A DNA stretch of 64,000 nt from Staphylococcus borealis (lineage in GTDB: Bacteria > Bacillota > Bacilli > Staphylococcales > Staphylococcaceae). Positions 19,440-29,894 of the stretch are shown here, one piece after another; position 1 is the first letter of the stretch, and each line of letters opens with the position of its first letter. Position numbers and translations under genes: made by a program. The notes beneath the pieces are model-generated. The model ran no database searches. It was not told where the DNA came from and worked only from the letters and a program-made list of their open reading frames with translations. The stretch lies in contig NZ_CUEE01000008.1 of assembly GCF_001224225.1 (NCBI RefSeq), positions 1 through 64,000 of the forward strand, given 5' to 3'.

Positions 19440-19757
19440 ATGACACGTCAAACTTACAAATACATCTCAATTTCAGTTGCTCTAGTTACAGGTATAGCCA
19501 CTGTCTTTTTTATTTATTTCCTAAAAGAAAAGAATAAAATGCAAAATCCTGATAAAGTATTGGATGAAGCCAAATCTTACTTTATGAACATCACAGGATC
19601 GTTTATTCTTCATGAGCCGTATGTAGATGACAATCTATATCCAAATCGTTTCATTTTTCAAGGCGGCATTACTCAAGTTAAGAATGATCAAAAGATGGAA
19701 TATATCTTTTATGCAGATGCAAAATCTGGTGAAATTTTAAATATTATTGAATTATAA
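19440..19757 (+). CDS. Membrane-anchored PepSY-like small protein
   Basis: The 105-residue protein has one N-terminal membrane segment (residues ~8-29) and a short charged linker. A C-terminal PepSY-like domain follows: the helix-forming DKVLDEAKSYFMNITGSF, then the strands RFIFQGGITQ and MEYIFYADAKSGEILNIIE. The domain should face outward. PepSY domains often inhibit peptidases; nothing here shows a partner. The ATG at 19440 follows GAGAGGTAGAG; an upstream in-frame ATG at 19407 lacks a ribosome site. It is divergent from the M42 peptidase gene, with which it shares an 86-bp promoter region. Confidence 0.8.
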   Translation: MTRQTYKYISISVALVTGIATVFFIYFLKEKNKMQNPDKVLDEAKSYFMNITGSFILHEPYVDDNLYPNRFIFQGGITQVKNDQKMEYIFYADAKSGEILNIIEL

Positions 19758-19767
19758 TAAACTGAAC

Positions 19768-19825
19768 ATAATAGGGAGCTGGACTGAATGAATATAAATT
19801 CTTAGTCCGGCTCCCTATTATAATC
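19768..19825. terminator. Bidirectional terminator
   Basis: A long stem uses AATAGGGAGCTGGACT and AGTCCGGCTCCCTATT as arms, with one mismatch, between the PepSY gene and the convergent MBL gene. T-rich sequence flanks it. Confidence 0.7.
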
Positions 19826-19877
19826 GTTCATTAAAAAATGGATAACAACGTTACCAAATCGCTTTATATCACTTTCT

Positions 19878-20699
19878 TTATCGTTTAATTGATTGCTTAA
19901 TCGTCTTTCCATCTGACTCATATTGCGTCGCGAAGTAAACATGATCATGATAATATAAGAACCAATAATCATGATAAATAAAGTATGGTATTAATCTTTC
20001 TTTTTCTCGAATAGACGTCATTGGGTAATCATCATATGCCATAACCCAAAGTGGATTGGTATGTGCATTTGTAGGTAATATATCGGACATGTGAACTGCA
20101 CGCTCACCTTCACTCTCAATTGTAATAATTGATTGTCCATAACTATGACCACCAACATGCTTCATATGAATCCCTGGATAAACTTCAATGAATTCATCAA
20201 AAAGTATCATTTTATCTTCATATGTACCTCTATTTATTTCCCAATAGGTTGCTTTACTACGAATGTTTGGACTTATAAATTCATGCCACTCGTCTTGTTG
20301 CACATAGTGCATTGCATTTGGAAAAATAGAATTACCCTCAGTATCCGTTAACCCTGTCGCATGATCAAAATGCATATGTGACATTAATACAATATCGATA
20401 TCTTCCACAGTCAAATTTAATTTTTCTAAATCAAATTGAATATGACTTTCATATTCGACACCATAATTTTTAAGTTGTTTGTCTGTTAATTTATGATTTC
20501 CAATTCCAGCATCGATGATAATGTTCTTATCGCCAGTCTGAATTAAAATTGGATATGTTAAGTTAGGAACTTGATTTCTTTCATTCACATCATACTTTTT
20601 CGTCCACAGCGGTTTAGGTACAACGCCAAAGATAGCACCACCATCCATTTGCGTCATACCCCCATTTAAATAAGTGATATTAAATGCACCTAACTTCAT
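19878..20699 (-). CDS. MBL-fold metallo-hydrolase (YtnP/lactonase-like)
   Basis: The 273-residue protein has the zinc motif HMHFDHATG near residue 110. Other metal ligands are in KHVGGHSYGQSI and VHMSDILPT, and the C-terminal YYHDHV contributes a late His. It resembles quorum-quenching lactonase-like enzymes such as Bacillus YtnP. The true substrate is unknown; lactone hydrolysis is only one option. I start at ATG 20697-20699 (MKLGAFN), 6 nt after GGAAGGTG. An in-frame GTG at 20708 lies inside that ribosome site. The gene appears monocistronic. Confidence 0.85.
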   Translation of the reverse strand: MKLGAFNITYLNGGMTQMDGGAIFGVVPKPLWTKKYDVNERNQVPNLTYPILIQTGDKNIIIDAGIGNHKLTDKQLKNYGVEYESHIQFDLEKLNLTVEDIDIVLMSHMHFDHATGLTDTEGNSIFPNAMHYVQQDEWHEFISPNIRSKATYWEINRGTYEDKMILFDEFIEVYPGIHMKHVGGHSYGQSIITIESEGERAVHMSDILPTNAHTNPLWVMAYDDYPMTSIREKERLIPYFIYHDYWFLYYHDHVYFATQYESDGKTIKQSIKR

Positions 20700-20791
20700 A
20701 TTAAACACCTTCCATCTTTTTATTTATCAAGTATTTCAATATATGAAATAATCTTACATTACAATATCCAATTTAAGAATATATAAACAGA

Positions 20792-20836
20792 AAAGAGCAG
20801 AACAGAATTCTTGTCGAATTCAATGTTCCACTCTTG
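20792..20836 (-). terminator. Terminator after trmB, relative of a dispersed hairpin
   Basis: An imperfect hairpin has arms AAGAGCAGAACAGAATTC and GAATTCAATGTTCCACTCTT. Its core resembles the hairpins at 25339-25371 and 53041-53081, so it is probably an old copy of the same element used as a terminator. Confidence 0.5.
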
Positions 20837-20933
20837 GAATGACGTTTTAAACTATAACAAGTGATGCATTAGCCTTCACTCAATCTCACTAACTACCGTG
20901 AATCTTCATGATGATCAAAGTCACAACTTTAAA

Positions 20934-21584
20934 TTAATGTTCAATGTCTTTATGAAATTTTGCTTCCATTCGATAAATTCTAGAACCTTTATCGGAAAAT
21001 TTCTTCTCATATTCTGTCAATATATTATCTTCATCATCTTCTTCATGAAGATTGAGATTTAATTTAGTAAAGTACATACCATATTGCGACATACTTTCTA
21101 AACTAAACGCGAATAAGCCTCTGTTATCCGTTTTAAAATGGATTTCTCCATCTTCTTTAAGGATTTGTTGATATAGCGCTAAAAAAGTATGATATGTTAA
21201 TCGACGTTTAGCGTGTCTTTTTTTCGGCCATGGGTCAGAGAAATTTAAATAAATTCGTGCAACTTCACCATCATTGAAATACTCATTTAATTCTATAGCG
21301 TCATTACATATCATTTTTAAATTTGTCAGGCCTTGTTCTTTCACTTTATCTAGTACTTTATACATGACACTTTTTTCGCGTTCCATAGATACAAAATTAA
21401 TTTCTGGGAATTTAGAGGCTAACGTTGTTATAAACTGCCCCATACCAGAGCCAATTTCTATATAGATGGGTTGTTCTTTATCAAACCACTCCGACATTTT
21501 TCCTGCATGTGTGCCATCCATATCTACTAAATCAGGATGTTCTTTTAAATAATCTTCCGCCCATGGTTTATAGCGAACTCTCAT
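20934..21584 (-). CDS. trmB: tRNA (guanine-N7)-methyltransferase
   Basis: TrmB methylates G46 in the tRNA variable loop with S-adenosylmethionine. The 216-residue class I methyltransferase has the SAM-binding loop [15 protein letters not shown] (~residues 41-55). The family signature [19 protein letters not shown] follows near residue 115, and a C-terminal [19 protein letters not shown]. It lies 14 bp downstream of ytmP, so the two are probably co-transcribed, as they are in Bacillus. Confidence 0.97.
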   Translation of the reverse strand: MRVRYKPWAEDYLKEHPDLVDMDGTHAGKMSEWFDKEQPIYIEIGSGMGQFITTLASKFPEINFVSMEREKSVMYKVLDKVKEQGLTNLKMICNDAIELNEYFNDGEVARIYLNFSDPWPKKRHAKRRLTYHTFLALYQQILKEDGEIHFKTDNRGLFAFSLESMSQYGMYFTKLNLNLHEEDDEDNILTEYEKKFSDKGSRIYRMEAKFHKDIEH

Positions 21585-21598
21585 ACTTGAAATCTCCC

Positions 21599-22399
21599 TT
21601 AGATAAATAAATTACTATTCATAACCTCGTTTAAAAATTTTAGCCAATTATTCATATCTTTGAATCTTTTTTGCTCTTCATACCATTGAACCATACCAAT
21701 TGATTGAATGACTGTATACCATTTCATACGTTTATTTAAGTCTATGCTTTCTTCTACGCCATACGTCTTAAACCAGTCAGACCAATTTTTTTCGGGAACG
21801 TAGTTATAGAGCAGCATTCCAATATCAATAGCAGGATCGGCAATCATTGCGCCTTCCCAATCTACTAAGAATAATTCATCTCTATCAGATAGTAGCCAGT
21901 TGTTATGATTTACATCTCCATGTACAACCGTAAAGAAACGAGAATCCATATTGGGGATATGTTCTTCAAGGTATGTTAATGATTTACGAATAATGTGATG
22001 TGTTAATACTTCTCTTGATAGTGATGCATTAATCTTTTTCAACATGATATTAGGCGTGATGGGTTCCATTTCCATACGTTTAAGCATATTCAGTAAAGGT
22101 TTAGAACCATGAATCTTTTTAAGCAATGCAGCAACACGTGCTTGATACATTTCATCTGGTTCAAGTTCTCTGCCATTTTTCCAGTGTTGGGCTGTGACAA
22201 CTTCACCTGTTTCAATACGTTTGGTCCATACTAATTTAGGTACAATACCTTCAGCTGACAATGCTGCAATAAATGGATTAGAATTACGCTTTAAAAATAG
22301 CTTTTGACCGTCCTGTTCAGCCATATATGCTTCACCAGAAGCACCTCCTGCTGAATCAAGTGTCCACCCTAATTGATAAAACTGCTCCAACTCGTTCAC
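21599..22399 (-). CDS. ytmP: YtmP-like aminoglycoside/choline kinase-fold protein
   Basis: The 266-residue protein has an APH/choline-kinase fold. The Brenner motif is [13 protein letters not shown] (catalytic Asp about residue 160, Asn about 165). The metal-binding Asp is in [18 protein letters not shown]. The N-lobe Lys is in [15 protein letters not shown]. The substrate is unknown; the domain alone does not imply antibiotic resistance. The start is GTG at 22399 behind GAAAGTGAGG. The ~450-bp upstream leader has two hairpins, and trmB follows 14 bp after the stop. Confidence 0.85.
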   Translation of the reverse strand: MNELEQFYQLGWTLDSAGGASGEAYMAEQDGQKLFLKRNSNPFIAALSAEGIVPKLVWTKRIETGEVVTAQHWKNGRELEPDEMYQARVAALLKKIHGSKPLLNMLKRMEMEPITPNIMLKKINASLSREVLTHHIIRKSLTYLEEHIPNMDSRFFTVVHGDVNHNNWLLSDRDELFLVDWEGAMIADPAIDIGMLLYNYVPEKNWSDWFKTYGVEESIDLNKRMKWYTVIQSIGMVQWYEEQKRFKDMNNWLKFLNEVMNSNLFI

Positions 22400-22847
22400 C
22401 TCACTTTCAATTAGAAAATGGCTCGAGAAATATAGTTTTCAAGAGCCATATATTCTAATTTGATATAATCGTTTGTTGGAAAACACGACTATATATTTCT
22501 AAATAATTATATTTTTATACATAAGTTATTATTATAAATAAATTGTTACTGTCCCCAAACATTTATTTAAATAAATACGTCTCTTTTATCACTCAATGAT
22601 GATTTTATAATTTTTAGCCTTTTTTTTCAACTGAAAATGAGAAACAAAAAGATACATTTTACTAGTCGATTATGGCTAAATTACGTTTCAATCTTTAGGT
22701 TTTATTATAACACATTTTCAGACCATTAAACTGCGTATTTTTAATTTAATTCATGAAATTTATTTACATTATAAAATCAAAAAGAACGTACTCAAATTCT
22801 ATAAATTTAGAATCAGTACGTTCTTTAATAATCAATTATTTATTTAA
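22400..22847 (-). other. ytmP leader and dat 3' region
   Basis: This 448-bp gap has no credible ORF. On the minus strand it carries the dat terminator at its right end and the ytmP upstream region. Near ytmP are two hairpins. One has arms TGGCTC/GAGCCA (about 22424-22449), is followed by TTTT and sits just before the ytmP ribosome site. The other, at about 22458-22492, uses G-U pairs. The arrangement resembles an attenuator, but no known riboswitch motif was recognised. Confidence 0.4.
22781..22826 (-). terminator. Terminator of the pepV-dat operon
   Basis: The arms AAAGAACGTACT and AGTACGTTCTTT are extended by an inner AAATTCT/AGAAT pairing. The hairpin lies 22 bp past the dat stop, with T-rich flanks. 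Confidence 0.75.
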
Positions 22848-23696
22848 TTAATTACTTCTCGTTTCAATGTATTTATTAAATCCTTCTTGAAGTTTGCGCG
22901 TAACAGGTCCTACTGTGCCTTCACCAACTTGCTCACCATCTATTTTAACAACAGGTGTCACTTCGGCAGATGTACTTGAAACAATGACTTCATCAGCATT
23001 TTTCAAAAATTCAACAGTAAACGTTTCTTCTTTAAATGGAATATCTTCATCTTCAGATATCCATTTAATTACTTTACGCGTAATACCATTCAAAATGTAA
23101 TTATTAACGGGATGCGTATAGATTGCACCATCTTTAATTGCATACACATTACTTGAAGCACCTTCTGTAACTATATCGCCTCTATGTTGAATTGCTTCAC
23201 TTGTGTTGTATTTAACTGCATATTCTTTTGCAAGTACATTTCCTAAAAGGTTTAAACTTTTAATGTCGCAACGTAACCATCTAATATCTTCTACAGTTGC
23301 TGCATTGATTCCGTTTTCCAAATCTTCAAAAGGTCGATCGTAACTTTTAGCAAATGCCATAATGACAGGCTTTACGTCAGGTGTTGGGAAAGAATGATTT
23401 CTTGGTGCTACACCACGTGTAGCTTGGATGTAAATGCCACCATTTTTTATTTGATTTACCTTTAATAATTCTCTAACTACATCAATTAATTCTTCGACTG
23501 TATATCCTAAATCTAATTGTATTTCCGCAGCACTTCTTAAAAAACGCTCGAAATGTTCTGTAACTGTAAATAATTTCCCGTCATATGCTCGAATGTATTC
23601 ATAAATACCATCACCGAATACATAACCACGATCTTCATAAGAGACTTTTGCTTCACTTTGATCGATAAATTCACCGTTAATAAATACTTTTGTCAT
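22848..23696 (-). CDS. dat: D-alanine aminotransferase
   Basis: Dat is a PLP enzyme of fold type IV that interconverts D-alanine and 2-oxoglutarate with pyruvate and D-glutamate, supplying D-Glu/D-Ala for the cell wall. The 282-residue protein starts [34 protein letters not shown], the family N-terminus. The PLP lysine is K146 in [30 protein letters not shown] and [10 protein letters not shown] are the cofactor phosphate and carboxylate regions. It starts 3 bp after the pepV stop, so the two form one transcript that ends in the hairpin at 22781-22826. Confidence 0.97.
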   Translation of the reverse strand: MTKVFINGEFIDQSEAKVSYEDRGYVFGDGIYEYIRAYDGKLFTVTEHFERFLRSAAEIQLDLGYTVEELIDVVRELLKVNQIKNGGIYIQATRGVAPRNHSFPTPDVKPVIMAFAKSYDRPFEDLENGINAATVEDIRWLRCDIKSLNLLGNVLAKEYAVKYNTSEAIQHRGDIVTEGASSNVYAIKDGAIYTHPVNNYILNGITRKVIKWISEDEDIPFKEETFTVEFLKNADEVIVSSTSAEVTPVVKIDGEQVGEGTVGPVTRKLQEGFNKYIETRSN

Positions 23697-23699
23697 AGT

Positions 23700-25109
23700 T
23701 TATCCCTCCACACATAGTGAGTAAATTGCTTCTAAATAGATACTTGTTGCATTGAATAATTGTTTTTTAGTAATATATTCATTCTTTTGATGCATTAAAT
23801 CCTCTGAATCTTCAAACATGGCTCCAAATGCCACACCTTTATCAAGGTTTCTAGCATATGTACCTCCACCTATTGTATAGGGTTCAGACATATCGCCAGT
23901 TTGATTTCTATAAGCTGTAACTAATTTCTGTACAAAAGGATCATTTTTGTCTACAAAATGAGGTTGCTGAACTTTGCCTAATTCAAGATCAAATCCATAT
24001 TCTTTAATTTCTTTAGTAAATCGCTGTATAGCTTCTTCAAATTCAAAATTTTGTGGATAACGTAAATTAATGCCAAATCGGCCAGCATGTTTATGGTCAT
24101 AAGAAATAATACCAACATTTGTAGTTACATCGCCCATAACATCTGTATGGAATTTCATTCCCATCTTCTCACCAAAATGTGATTCGTGAAGGTAACGATT
24201 ACTAAAGTCTACAAATTCTCTTGCTGTTTGATTTAGATTTAATGTTGATAAGAAATCTAATAAGTATAAGCCAGCATTAACACCTAATGATGGATCCATA
24301 CCATGAACAGCTTTACCTTCAACCGTTAGGACTAACTCTCCACTATCAACGACACTCTCACCTTGTAGTTTATGCTCATCTAAATAGTGTTCGAAATGCT
24401 GAACAACGTCGGTCATGTTTTCTTTGACAAATACGCGTGCTTGAGCATGATCAGGTACCATATTGTAACGTTGACCAGATTCAAACGAAATCAATTCATA
24501 ATCTGGTTCATCTTGATCTTCAGACGTACTATTCTGAACTAAATCGAAAGTTGTGATTCCTTTTTCTCCATGAATAGCTGGAAATTCTGCATCAGGTGCA
24601 AATCCTAATGCTGGCATTTCTTCCGTTTGGAAATATCTTTCAGTACATTTCCAATCTGACTCTTCATCTGTACCAATAATGATATGAATACGTTTCTTCC
24701 AATCAACTTTCATTTCATTTAAAATTTTGACTGCGTAATAGGCTGCTATTGTCGGTCCTTTGTCATCTAGCGTACCTCTAGCAATAATTGCATCATCAGT
24801 TACCACAGGATTAAATGGATCTGAGTCCCATCCATCTCCTGCAGGCACGACATCGACATGACATAAAATACCTAAAACATCGTCACCTTTACCTGCTTCA
24901 ATTCTGCCTGCAATATGATCTACATCATGGGTAGAAAAACCATCTCTTTGTGCTATTTCGTACATATAATCAAGCGCTTGACGAGGCCCCGGACCAACTG
25001 GAGTTTCATCAGATGCTTTTGAATCATCTCTGACACTCTCAATCGAAAGTAAACCTTTCAAATCATCGATTATTTGACCTTCATATTCTTGAACTTTCTC
25101 TTTCCACAT
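23700..25109 (-). CDS. pepV: Dipeptidase PepV
   Basis: PepV is a cytosolic M20-family zinc dipeptidase that cleaves a broad range of dipeptides. The 469-residue protein has [21 protein letters not shown] (first zinc His) and [15 protein letters not shown] (bridging Asp). These are followed by [12 protein letters not shown] (catalytic and metal Glu), [15 protein letters not shown] and the late GGGTYARNL. The lid/dimer region lies between about 185 and 380. It forms an operon with dat, so peptide turnover and D-amino-acid supply are linked. Confidence 0.96.
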   Translation of the reverse strand: MWKEKVQEYEGQIIDDLKGLLSIESVRDDSKASDETPVGPGPRQALDYMYEIAQRDGFSTHDVDHIAGRIEAGKGDDVLGILCHVDVVPAGDGWDSDPFNPVVTDDAIIARGTLDDKGPTIAAYYAVKILNEMKVDWKKRIHIIIGTDEESDWKCTERYFQTEEMPALGFAPDAEFPAIHGEKGITTFDLVQNSTSEDQDEPDYELISFESGQRYNMVPDHAQARVFVKENMTDVVQHFEHYLDEHKLQGESVVDSGELVLTVEGKAVHGMDPSLGVNAGLYLLDFLSTLNLNQTAREFVDFSNRYLHESHFGEKMGMKFHTDVMGDVTTNVGIISYDHKHAGRFGINLRYPQNFEFEEAIQRFTKEIKEYGFDLELGKVQQPHFVDKNDPFVQKLVTAYRNQTGDMSEPYTIGGGTYARNLDKGVAFGAMFEDSEDLMHQKNEYITKKQLFNATSIYLEAIYSLCVEG

Positions 25110-25499
25110 TCGAGATCAACTTCCTTTTCAATAAATATACAGTTTATTTTACATAACTATAACGAAAAATTACAGTAAGATGTCAGAATATTTATAGATT
25201 TTATAAAATTTTATGTTAAAAATTTTATAAAACCTCCATATTTATACGCTATTTGACGCAGTTTGTGTAAATCATACATATCAATGACATTTAATTTTTT
25301 GTACACAAATCTTTCATTCCATATTTATAAAAAAAGAATGGGACAGAATTCTTTTTAAATTCGTTGTCCCACCCCGAAAGGATGACCAGAACTGAAAAAA
25401 GCATGATTTAAGTGTATTCTCAGTTCAGTCAGCTACTGCCTATTGGCAAAGTAGCATTATCATAATGTTATTTCTCTTGCGCTTATAAATATCACAAAA
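25110..25499. other. Intergenic region with dispersed hairpin repeat
   Basis: This 390-bp gap holds the pepV promoter region at its left. At about 25335-25480 is a dispersed intergenic element. Its first hairpin (TGGGACAGAATT with AATTCGTTGTCCCA, 25339-25371) can terminate the leftward YtxH gene. A second imperfect one (~25390-25435) has AGAACTGAA and TTCTCAGTTC-like arms. A related element, partly inverted, is at 52810-53085. No credible ORF is present. Confidence 0.6.
25335..25480. repeat. Dispersed intergenic hairpin element, copy 1
   Basis: Two segments recur at 52810-53085. The GGGACAGAATTCTTTT-type hairpin matches inverted at 53046-53078. The block from AACTGAA to CTCAGTTCAGTCAGCTAC matches inverted near 52867-52912. 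The shorter hairpin at 20792-20836 is a more distant relative. Confidence 0.6.
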
Positions 25500-25925
25500 T
25501 TAATCTTTATCTTCTAACGCATTTTTATTTTTCTTTAAATCTTCTTCAGTGACTACTCTTAAATTGTTATTAACAGTAGCGCCACCTTCATCATCAAATT
25601 TACCTTCTTCTAGTGCATCTTCTTTGTTTGCATCTAAATTAGTAAATTTTGATTTTTCTTCTTCTAAGAATGATTTTGGATCATTTTTCAAGCGATTAGC
25701 GTATTCTTGAGGGTTATTTCTAACCTCTTGAATTGTTTCATTAGCTTTTGAACCTAATTGACTCGCTAATCCTTTTGCATTTTCTTTATAACTTTCTGGA
25801 TCTTCTTTGTATTTATTATATTGCTCTTTTAATTTGTCTCTACTTTCTTTTCGAGATAATACAACTGCTGCAGTTGCAGCACCGACTCCAGCAATAATTC
25901 TAAATAAGCCTGTAGTTTTAGACAT
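25500..25925 (-). CDS. Small YtxH-domain protein
   Basis: The 141-residue protein has a short membrane segment near the N-terminus (GLFRIIAGVGAATAAVVL, residues ~6-23). A positively charged YtxH-like helix follows (SRKESRDKLKEQYNKYKED), then an amphipathic and finally acidic tail. I start at the ATG 25923-25925, 7 nt after GGAGAAGGTG. An in-frame GTG three codons earlier overlaps that site. It follows rsuA by 17 bp and probably ends the murJ-rsuA transcript. The function is unknown; YtxH proteins are often stress-induced. Confidence 0.8.
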   Translation of the reverse strand: MSKTTGLFRIIAGVGAATAAVVLSRKESRDKLKEQYNKYKEDPESYKENAKGLASQLGSKANETIQEVRNNPQEYANRLKNDPKSFLEEEKSKFTNLDANKEDALEEGKFDDEGGATVNNNLRVVTEEDLKKNKNALEDKD

Positions 25926-25942
25926 AGTAAACACCTTCTCCT

Positions 25943-26638
25943 TTATGAATGCTGTAAAAGCTTTAATTCGTCATCTGAGAGTAACTTATACTCACCAGAT
26001 TTAAGATTTTCATCTAACGCCAAATTAGCGATTTTAAGACGTTTTAATTCTAATACCTCATTTTCAATGGCATGAAACATCCTTTTAACTTGATGATACT
26101 TACCTTCATAAATGGTCACCTGTGACGTAGTCTCATTTACTCTTGTTAGTAAAGCAGGTTTAACTGGTCCATCAGATAGCGTGATCCCCTGCTTAAAAGC
26201 TTCAATATCATCATCAGATATCGTATGTTGAGAGATGACTTCATATGTCTTTGATACATGTTTAACGGGACTCATCAATTCATGACTAAACTGACCGTCA
26301 TTTGTGATAAGCAATAATCCCTCTGTATCTTTATCTAATCTACCAACAGGAAAGATATCTAAATGTTGATATTCTGGAATTAAATCTATGACAGTGCGAT
26401 TCGTTCCATCATGCGTAGCTGAAATATAGCCCTTAGGTTTATTGAGCATAATATAAATATGATTAATAAACGTAATTTGTTTTCCATTTACCATCACAAT
26501 ATCGTCTTCTGGATTAATATGACATTTAGGTGATTTCTCTATCGAATCGTTAACTGTAACGGTCCCTTTTTTTAAAAGTTGCTTTACCTCAGAACGTGTT
26601 CCCACACCCATATTAGCTAAAAATTTATCTAATCTCAT
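25943..26638 (-). CDS. rsuA: 16S rRNA pseudouridine synthase, RsuA family
   Basis: The 231-residue protein has an N-terminal S4 RNA-binding domain (MRLDKFLANMGVGTRSEVKQ). The catalytic domain carries the RsuA/RluB motif FPVGRLDKDTEGLLLIT, with the catalytic Asp about residue 103. YHQVKRMFHAIENEVLELKRLKI is the C-terminal signature. By family it should modify U516 of 16S rRNA; RluB-type 23S specificity cannot be excluded. Its start overlaps the murJ stop by 4 bp (ATGA), so translation is probably coupled. Confidence 0.9.
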   Translation of the reverse strand: MRLDKFLANMGVGTRSEVKQLLKKGTVTVNDSIEKSPKCHINPEDDIVMVNGKQITFINHIYIMLNKPKGYISATHDGTNRTVIDLIPEYQHLDIFPVGRLDKDTEGLLLITNDGQFSHELMSPVKHVSKTYEVISQHTISDDDIEAFKQGITLSDGPVKPALLTRVNETTSQVTIYEGKYHQVKRMFHAIENEVLELKRLKIANLALDENLKSGEYKLLSDDELKLLQHS

Positions 26639-28272
26639 CTTAAGAAACCAACTTTTCGACGAATTTTACCAGGTAAATCTCCTAAAAACTCATCAGCCAA
26701 TCTATTTTTAATTGTAATTGTACCATAGATGAGACCACCTACAATAACGCCAATAATCAGAATAATAAACGCTCCAGATTTACGATCGACAGATATGAAC
26801 AAGCTTAAAATAAAGTAAACAACTTCAACACTTATCATCATGATTAAACTATAAATGAAAATTTTAGCAACTTGAACAAATGTATCTGTAAAATGGAATT
26901 TAGCATAAATTTTCAAAATCATTAGGTTCGCGATGTTAGCGACTGTAAGCGCAATAGCAGTACTTAAAACTGCACCTGCTGTATGGAATATCATAATTAA
27001 TGGAATATTCAAGATTAATTTAACAATTACAGATCCTAAAATTACAAAAACTGTTAATTTTTGTTTGTTAATCCCTTGTAGCATTGACGCAGTTACACTT
27101 AATAAAGAAATTAAAATTGCAACTGGTGCATAGTAAAATAGTATTTTATTACCATCTGGATTATATTGATAGAATACAGTGTATAAAGGAGATGATAATG
27201 CCATTATTCCAAGACTTGCTGGCACTGTTATGTACATTAATACGCCAATAGACGTTCTAATTTGACGATGCATTTCTGTTAAGCGACCTTCAGCAAAAGT
27301 CTTGGTAATAAATGGTATTAAACTAACTGCAAAACCCGCTGCTAATGATGTTGGTATCATAACAATTTTGTTTGTTGTAAAGTTTAAGATAGTAAAGAAA
27401 TAGTCTTTATTCGCATGGAATCCTGCTGCATCTAATGCATTATTGTGTGTAAATTGGTCCACTAAATTAAATAGTGGGAAATTCAGACTTACAATAACAA
27501 ATGGAATACTATATGAAATTATTTCTTTATACATTTTAGTATAAGAAACATCTAGTCCAGAATTATCGGATGCTACCATTTTTTGAATATGTGGCTTACG
27601 TTTTCGCCAGTAGTACCAAAGCGTTAGTAAACCAGCAATAGCACCTATCGCGGCTGCAAACGTAGCTATACCATTTGCTTGTAAGTAAGAACCATGAAAG
27701 ACATTTAATACTAAGAAACTTCCGATAAGTATAAACACAATTCTAGCGAGTTGTTCTGTTACCTCAGAAACAGCTGTAGGTCCCATTGATTCGTACCCTT
27801 GGAATACACCACGCCATGTAGCAAGTAATGGTATAAATACAACTACCATACTTATCACTCGAATGATCCAAGTAATATCATCAATTGTCCATCCGCCTTT
27901 GCCCTCTTTACGTCCTAAAGTTAGAGAAGCAATATCTGGCGCTAAGAAAAATAGAATTAAAAATCCTATTATTCCTGATATGGACATAACGATAAAACTT
28001 GATTTATATAATTTCTGTCCAACTTTATACGCACCTAAAGCATTGTACTTAGCTACAAATTTTGAGGCTGCTAATGGTATTCCCGCTGTTGCAACAGCAA
28101 TTGCGATATTATATGGAACATATGCATAGTTAAATGGTGCTAACTTTTCTTCCGCATTTGCACCCATAATGGCATAAAAAGGAATTACAAAAAGTACACC
28201 TAATATTTTAGTTATTAGAATACTTAATGTAATGAGAAAGGTACCTCTTACCATTTCCTTATTTTCACTCAT
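26635..28272 (-). CDS. murJ: MurJ-type lipid II flippase (MOP superfamily)
   Basis: This membrane protein is predicted to flip lipid II to the outer face for peptidoglycan synthesis. At about 545 residues it is the length of the staphylococcal MurJ (YtgP) proteins. It has roughly 14 hydrophobic segments, starting with GTFLITLSILITKILGVLFV. Charged residues characteristic of the group lie in the early helices (EKLAPFNYAYVPYNIAIAVA). I start at ATG 28270-28272 (MSENKEMVRG) behind AGGAAG; the reading to 28356 lacks a ribosome site. In S. aureus the gene at this locus is the essential MurJ. It overlaps rsuA by 4 bp. Confidence 0.88.
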   Translation of the reverse strand: MSENKEMVRGTFLITLSILITKILGVLFVIPFYAIMGANAEEKLAPFNYAYVPYNIAIAVATAGIPLAASKFVAKYNALGAYKVGQKLYKSSFIVMSISGIIGFLILFFLAPDIASLTLGRKEGKGGWTIDDITWIIRVISMVVVFIPLLATWRGVFQGYESMGPTAVSEVTEQLARIVFILIGSFLVLNVFHGSYLQANGIATFAAAIGAIAGLLTLWYYWRKRKPHIQKMVASDNSGLDVSYTKMYKEIISYSIPFVIVSLNFPLFNLVDQFTHNNALDAAGFHANKDYFFTILNFTTNKIVMIPTSLAAGFAVSLIPFITKTFAEGRLTEMHRQIRTSIGVLMYITVPASLGIMALSSPLYTVFYQYNPDGNKILFYYAPVAILISLLSVTASMLQGINKQKLTVFVILGSVIVKLILNIPLIMIFHTAGAVLSTAIALTVANIANLMILKIYAKFHFTDTFVQVAKIFIYSLIMMISVEVVYFILSLFISVDRKSGAFIILIIGVIVGGLIYGTITIKNRLADEFLGDLPGKIRRKVGFLR

Positions 28273-28541
28273 ATTTAATCTTCCTGCCTTTTTAATAATC
28301 AAATTATTTAATTTAAAACCTTCTTGAAGGGCTTGCATTACTATAAAATATATCACAAAATACTAATTGTTTACTAATGACTTTAATAGTTTTCCTAAAT
28401 TTAAGTTTAAACGCATAATAAATCAAGATATATATTCATTTGTTAATGAACCAATCTTAAATTATAACTAAAATTGTTAAGAATTCAATCGTAATTTAAA
28501 TTATAATAATAGCACTAAGATAATAAGACGGAGGTTTCTCA

Positions 28542-29795
28542 ATGTATCAAACAATAATCATAGGTGGTGGACCTAGCGGACTCATGGCTGCAGTTGCTGC
28601 ATCTGAGCAAAGTGAAAAAGTACTTTTATTAGAGAAAAAGAAAGGTTTAGGTAGAAAACTTAAAATTTCTGGTGGCGGTAGATGTAATGTTACGAATCGA
28701 TTACCATATGCAGAAATAATTAAAAACATACCAGGTAATGGAAAATTTTTATATAGCCCTTTTTCTGTATTTGATAACGAATCAATCATACACTTTTTTG
28801 AATCTAAAGGCGTAAAATTAAAAGAAGAAGATCACGGTCGTATGTTTCCAGTATCTAATAAATCTCAAGATGTAGTAGATACACTTGTAAACACCATTAA
28901 ACAAAATAAAGTCGATATTAAAGAAGAAACGATCGTTAACGATATTAATGTAGAAGACAATGGGATATTTAAAGTTATAACTGATAAAGGCTCATTTTTA
29001 AGTAAAAGTGTCATCATTGCAACTGGAGGCACAAGTGTACCTCAAACAGGTTCAACTGGAGATGGCTACAAATTTGCGGAAAGTTTAGGTCATAGCATTA
29101 CTGAACTCTTCCCTACTGAAGTTCCTATTACTTCAGCAGAACACTTTATTAAATCCAAAGAACTTAAAGGTTTAAGTCTTAAAGATGTAGAATTATCCGT
29201 GCTTAAGAAAAACGGTAAAAAACGAATTAGCCATCAAATGGATATGATATTTACTCATTTTGGTATAAGTGGACCAGCAGCACTAAGATGTAGTCAATTT
29301 GTTTATAAAGAACAAAAAAATCAAAAGAAAAAAGAAATTAATATGCAATTAGATGTTTTTCCAGAATACAAAAATCATGTTCTAGAGGAAAAAATAACAT
29401 CTATTTTAATTGAAGAACCTGATAAGTACATAAAAAATAGTTTAAAAGGACTTATAGAAGAACGATATTTGTTATTTATGCTCAAACGAGCTCAAATCGA
29501 TGAAAATACTACATATCATCACCTATCAAACCAACAACTAAAACAATTAGTTGACTGTTTTAAAGCCTTTACCTTTAAAGTGAACGGCACTTTACCAATT
29601 GATAAAGCCTTTGTAACTGGTGGTGGTGTAAGTTTAAAAGAAATTTGGCCAAAAACGATGATGTCAAAAATACAACCTGGTTTATTTTTATGTGGAGAAG
29701 TATTAGATATTCACGGTTATACAGGTGGCTATAATATTACTAGTGCATTAGTAACTGGCCATGTTGCTGGACATGAAGCAGCCATTTTTAAATAG
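28542..29795 (+). CDS. BaiN/HI0933-type NAD(P)/FAD-dependent oxidoreductase
   Basis: The 417-residue flavoprotein has the N-terminal dinucleotide loop [20 protein letters not shown]. The family signatures [16 protein letters not shown] (residues ~43-58) and [20 protein letters not shown] near the C-terminus follow. [20 protein letters not shown] is the second FAD-contact region. The physiological substrate of this widespread family is poorly defined. It is preceded by a clean GGAGG site. It is divergent from murJ and ends in the strong terminator at 29799-29852. Confidence 0.9.
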   Translation: MYQTIIIGGGPSGLMAAVAASEQSEKVLLLEKKKGLGRKLKISGGGRCNVTNRLPYAEIIKNIPGNGKFLYSPFSVFDNESIIHFFESKGVKLKEEDHGRMFPVSNKSQDVVDTLVNTIKQNKVDIKEETIVNDINVEDNGIFKVITDKGSFLSKSVIIATGGTSVPQTGSTGDGYKFAESLGHSITELFPTEVPITSAEHFIKSKELKGLSLKDVELSVLKKNGKKRISHQMDMIFTHFGISGPAALRCSQFVYKEQKNQKKKEINMQLDVFPEYKNHVLEEKITSILIEEPDKYIKNSLKGLIEERYLLFMLKRAQIDENTTYHHLSNQQLKQLVDCFKAFTFKVNGTLPIDKAFVTGGGVSLKEIWPKTMMSKIQPGLFLCGEVLDIHGYTGGYNITSALVTGHVAGHEAAIFK

Positions 29796-29798
29796 AAC

Positions 29799-29852
29799 AA
29801 AAGAACTTCCTTCAAACAAATTAGGATTTAAACGTTTGAAGGAAGTTCTTTT
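29799..29852. terminator. Strong bidirectional terminator
   Basis: A perfect 19-bp stem (29799-29817 with 29834-29852) has A and T runs on its outer edges. It separates the BaiN-type gene from the convergent sasC-like gene. Confidence 0.9.
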
Positions 29853-29894
29853 AAAATTTAATTTCTGATTACCGGTAAAGAGCGTATTTCAATC

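Noticed and set aside
21599..22399. Aminoglycoside phosphotransferase (resistance gene)
   Set aside because: The kinase fold is present, but the gene is the conserved YtmP next to trmB; nothing suggests acquired resistance.
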